DNA of 64,000 nt, from positions 2,297,001 through 2,361,000 of the forward strand of contig NZ_CP071612.1 of the NCBI RefSeq assembly GCF_017357245.1, read 5' to 3'. Shown one piece after another: positions 62,551-64,000 of this stretch. The translations under genes were made by a program, and so were the position numbers. Origin of the DNA: Rhizobium bangladeshense. Lineage in GTDB: Bacteria; Pseudomonadota; Alphaproteobacteria; Rhizobiales; Rhizobiaceae. Below the pieces are notes generated by a model. The model was not told where the DNA came from. It was given only the letters and a program-made list of their open reading frames with translations, and made no database searches. Positions within the stretch are counted from its first letter, which is position 1. Each line of letters begins with the position of its first letter.

Positions 62551-62577
62551 CGAGGCGCTGTGGTGAGCAGCGCCTTG
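62551..62577 (+). terminator. Hairpin after grxD
   Basis: AGGCGCTG and CAGCGCCT pair around a loop of about seven bases, some 45 bases after the grxD stop. The following bases (TGGCCTGTTT) are only partly T-rich. Confidence 0.55.
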
Positions 62578-62599
62578 GCCTGTTTATGGGAATTTCATT

Positions 62600-63847
62600 G
62601 TGACAGATTCATCACAAGCCGTGTCCGCGGGCCGCCTGCCCATGGGCAAGCGTGAGTTCATCGTGCTTGCCGCCTTCCTGATGGCCATCAACTCGCTTGC
62701 CATCGACATCATGCTCCCGGCCCTGCAGCAGATCGGCGCGAGCCTCGGCGTCGAGAGTGAGAACCACCGGCAGTTCGTCGTCTCCTCCTATCTGCTCGGC
62801 TTCGGCAGCGCCCAGCTTTTCTACGGACCGCTCTCCGACCGTTTCGGCCGCCGCACGCCGCTGCTGATCGGCCTCGTCGTCTATATCGTGTCCGCCATCG
62901 GAATCGTTTTCGTTCCCTCCTTCGCCGGCTTGCTTGTGCTGCGCTTCGTCCAGGGCGTCGGCTCGGCCGCCACCCGCGTCATCACCATCTCCATCGTTCG
63001 CGATATCTATGGTGGCCGGCAGATGGCTGAGGTCATGTCGCTGATCATGATGGTCTTCATGATCGTACCGGTGATTGCGCCGGGCGCCGGCCAGGTGGTG
63101 ATGTTCTTCGGCAACTGGCACCTGATCTTCCTCTTCATCGCCACGATGGCGACTGCGATCGCCGTCTGGGCCTATCTGCGCCTGCCGGAAACCCTGCATC
63201 CCGCCAATGTCAGGCCCTTCACCGCCCGCTCGATCTTCGGTGCCTTCAAGCTGGTGCTGACCAATCGCGTGGCGCTCTGTTACACCATCGCCAGCACCTT
63301 CATCTTCGGCGCGCTGTTCGGGTTCATCAATTCCGCCCAGCAAATCTATGTCGGCATCTACGGCCTCGGCGTCTATTTCCCAGTCGCCTTCGCCGGCGTG
63401 GCGATCTTCATGTCGCTGTCGTCCTTCTTCAATTCCCGTTTTGTCGGCAAGCTCGGCATGCGCCGCCTGTCACACGCCTCGCTCCTCGGCTTCATCGCCA
63501 TCAATACCATCTGGCTGGCCGTCCAGATGGCAAGTTCAGAGCCGATGCCGTTTGCGCTGTTCATCTCCTTCTTCGGGCTTGCCATGTTCCAGTTCGGCTG
63601 GATCGGCTCGAACTTCAATTCGCTTGCCATGGAGCCGCTGGGACACGTCGCCGGCACCGCCTCCTCCGTTCTCGGCTTCATGAGCACGGTCGGCGGCGCC
63701 CTTATCGGCGCCGGCATCGGCCAGGCTTTCGACGGCACTGCACTGCCGATGGTCGCCGGTTATTTCATGGTCTCGATCATCGGCCTTATCTTCGTGCTGA
63801 TCGCCGAGAAGGGCCGGCTCTTCCATCAGCACAATCCGGCCATTTGA
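62600..63847 (+). CDS. MFS exporter, Bcr/CflA family
   Basis: A 415-residue, 12-helix transporter starting at GTG 62600. It has the Bcr/CflA pattern: MAINSLAIDIMLPALQQIG in helix 1, GFGSAQLFYGPLSDRFGRRTPLLIG in the helix 2-3 loop and RFVQGVGSAATRVITISIVRDIYGGR in helix 4. Such proteins pump out drugs or metabolites using the proton gradient. A second, similar gene starts 36 bases downstream. Confidence 0.92.
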   Translation: MTDSSQAVSAGRLPMGKREFIVLAAFLMAINSLAIDIMLPALQQIGASLGVESENHRQFVVSSYLLGFGSAQLFYGPLSDRFGRRTPLLIGLVVYIVSAIGIVFVPSFAGLLVLRFVQGVGSAATRVITISIVRDIYGGRQMAEVMSLIMMVFMIVPVIAPGAGQVVMFFGNWHLIFLFIATMATAIAVWAYLRLPETLHPANVRPFTARSIFGAFKLVLTNRVALCYTIASTFIFGALFGFINSAQQIYVGIYGLGVYFPVAFAGVAIFMSLSSFFNSRFVGKLGMRRLSHASLLGFIAINTIWLAVQMASSEPMPFALFISFFGLAMFQFGWIGSNFNSLAMEPLGHVAGTASSVLGFMSTVGGALIGAGIGQAFDGTALPMVAGYFMVSIIGLIFVLIAEKGRLFHQHNPAI

Positions 63848-63882
63848 ACGGCCGGTTCCTTCCGCATCCAGGATTTCACCGC

Positions 63883-64000
63883 ATGACGCCGCATAAACCG
63901 CACCAGGAAAACCAGGGGTCCCGCCGCATCGGCATGGGCTTCGGCGAATTCGTTATCACCATCGCCATCATGACCGCCAGCATTGCCATGGCAATCGACA
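63883..64000 (+). CDS. Second Bcr/CflA-type MFS transporter, N-terminal fragment
   Basis: The first 39 codons are present; the gene runs past the window end. It starts at ATG 63883 with AGGA nearby. After a polar start the sequence reads GFGEFVITIAIMTASIAMAID, which matches helix 1 of the preceding exporter in pattern. It is probably a tandem relative. Confidence 0.75.
   Translation, partial: MTPHKPHQENQGSRRIGMGFGEFVITIAIMTASIAMAID

Overview
The window is a GC-rich (about 60-64% by eye) alphaproteobacterial chromosome segment. Gene content and order (sufS2-B-C-D-S1-X-A, a single-chain gcvP behind a tandem glycine riboswitch, purC-purS-purQ-purL, the bolA/grxD neighbourhood, DUF1127 and DUF2189 genes) and the protein sequences as I remember the family point to Rhizobium sensu stricto (R. 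etli / R. leguminosarum group). I see no tRNA, rRNA, CRISPR array or insertion-sequence transposase.

Layout. 1-2565: end of an RluC-type pseudouridine synthase, crcB, a small hypothetical gene, and a copper-handling pair (a YcnI/PCuAC fusion and a small exported CxxC protein). 2733-7402: glycine riboswitch and gcvTHP, closed by a perfect hairpin. 7575-9073: a GH25 muramidase lipoprotein and an orphan mini flagellar-rod-like protein. 9134-16311 (minus): the seven-gene suf operon. Matches to an Irr ICE motif and a RirA IRO motif lie just upstream. 16530-30837: hydrolase, GNAT, anmK, tyrS, a trehalose-synthase-like GH13, a large AsmA-like protein, bcp, a ferritin-like protein, an M23 peptidase, a DEAD-box helicase and a NUDIX hydrolase. 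30837-31167: a non-coding, strongly palindromic element bounded by 21-bp inverted repeats. 31186-36657: TfoX-like, flavin reductase, a LivK-like binding protein, rpe, small envelope proteins and purB. 36733-37050: an AT-rich island with remnants of a membrane-protein gene. 37161-49298: small membrane proteins, a PAS-GGDEF-EAL protein, purC/S/Q/L, a DUF1127/MocR pair with repeated operator-like sites, a PagL-like protein and bolA.

49340-60151 looks like an accessory catabolic island placed between bolA and grxD, which are neighbours in many alphaproteobacteria. Its minus arm runs from an FCD-type GntR regulator through a TIM-barrel isomerase, a polar-amino-acid-type ABC transporter, a frameshifted shikimate dehydrogenase, a CHMI-type isomerase and a type II dehydroquinase to a Gfo/Idh oxidoreductase. 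Its plus arm carries an intradiol dioxygenase, an HpaH-like hydratase, an HpaI-like aldolase and a signal-less solute-binding-fold protein. The two arms face away from a shared control region in which both putative promoters carry the same AATAATCG-type site. The set mixes a quinate/shikimate-type module with the isomerase-hydratase-aldolase steps of homoprotocatechuate meta-cleavage, but the dioxygenase is of intradiol type. I know of no described pathway with this combination.

60412-64000: a membrane alpha/beta-hydrolase-like protein, a very basic small protein, grxD and two consecutive Bcr/CflA-type MFS exporters, the second cut by the window end.
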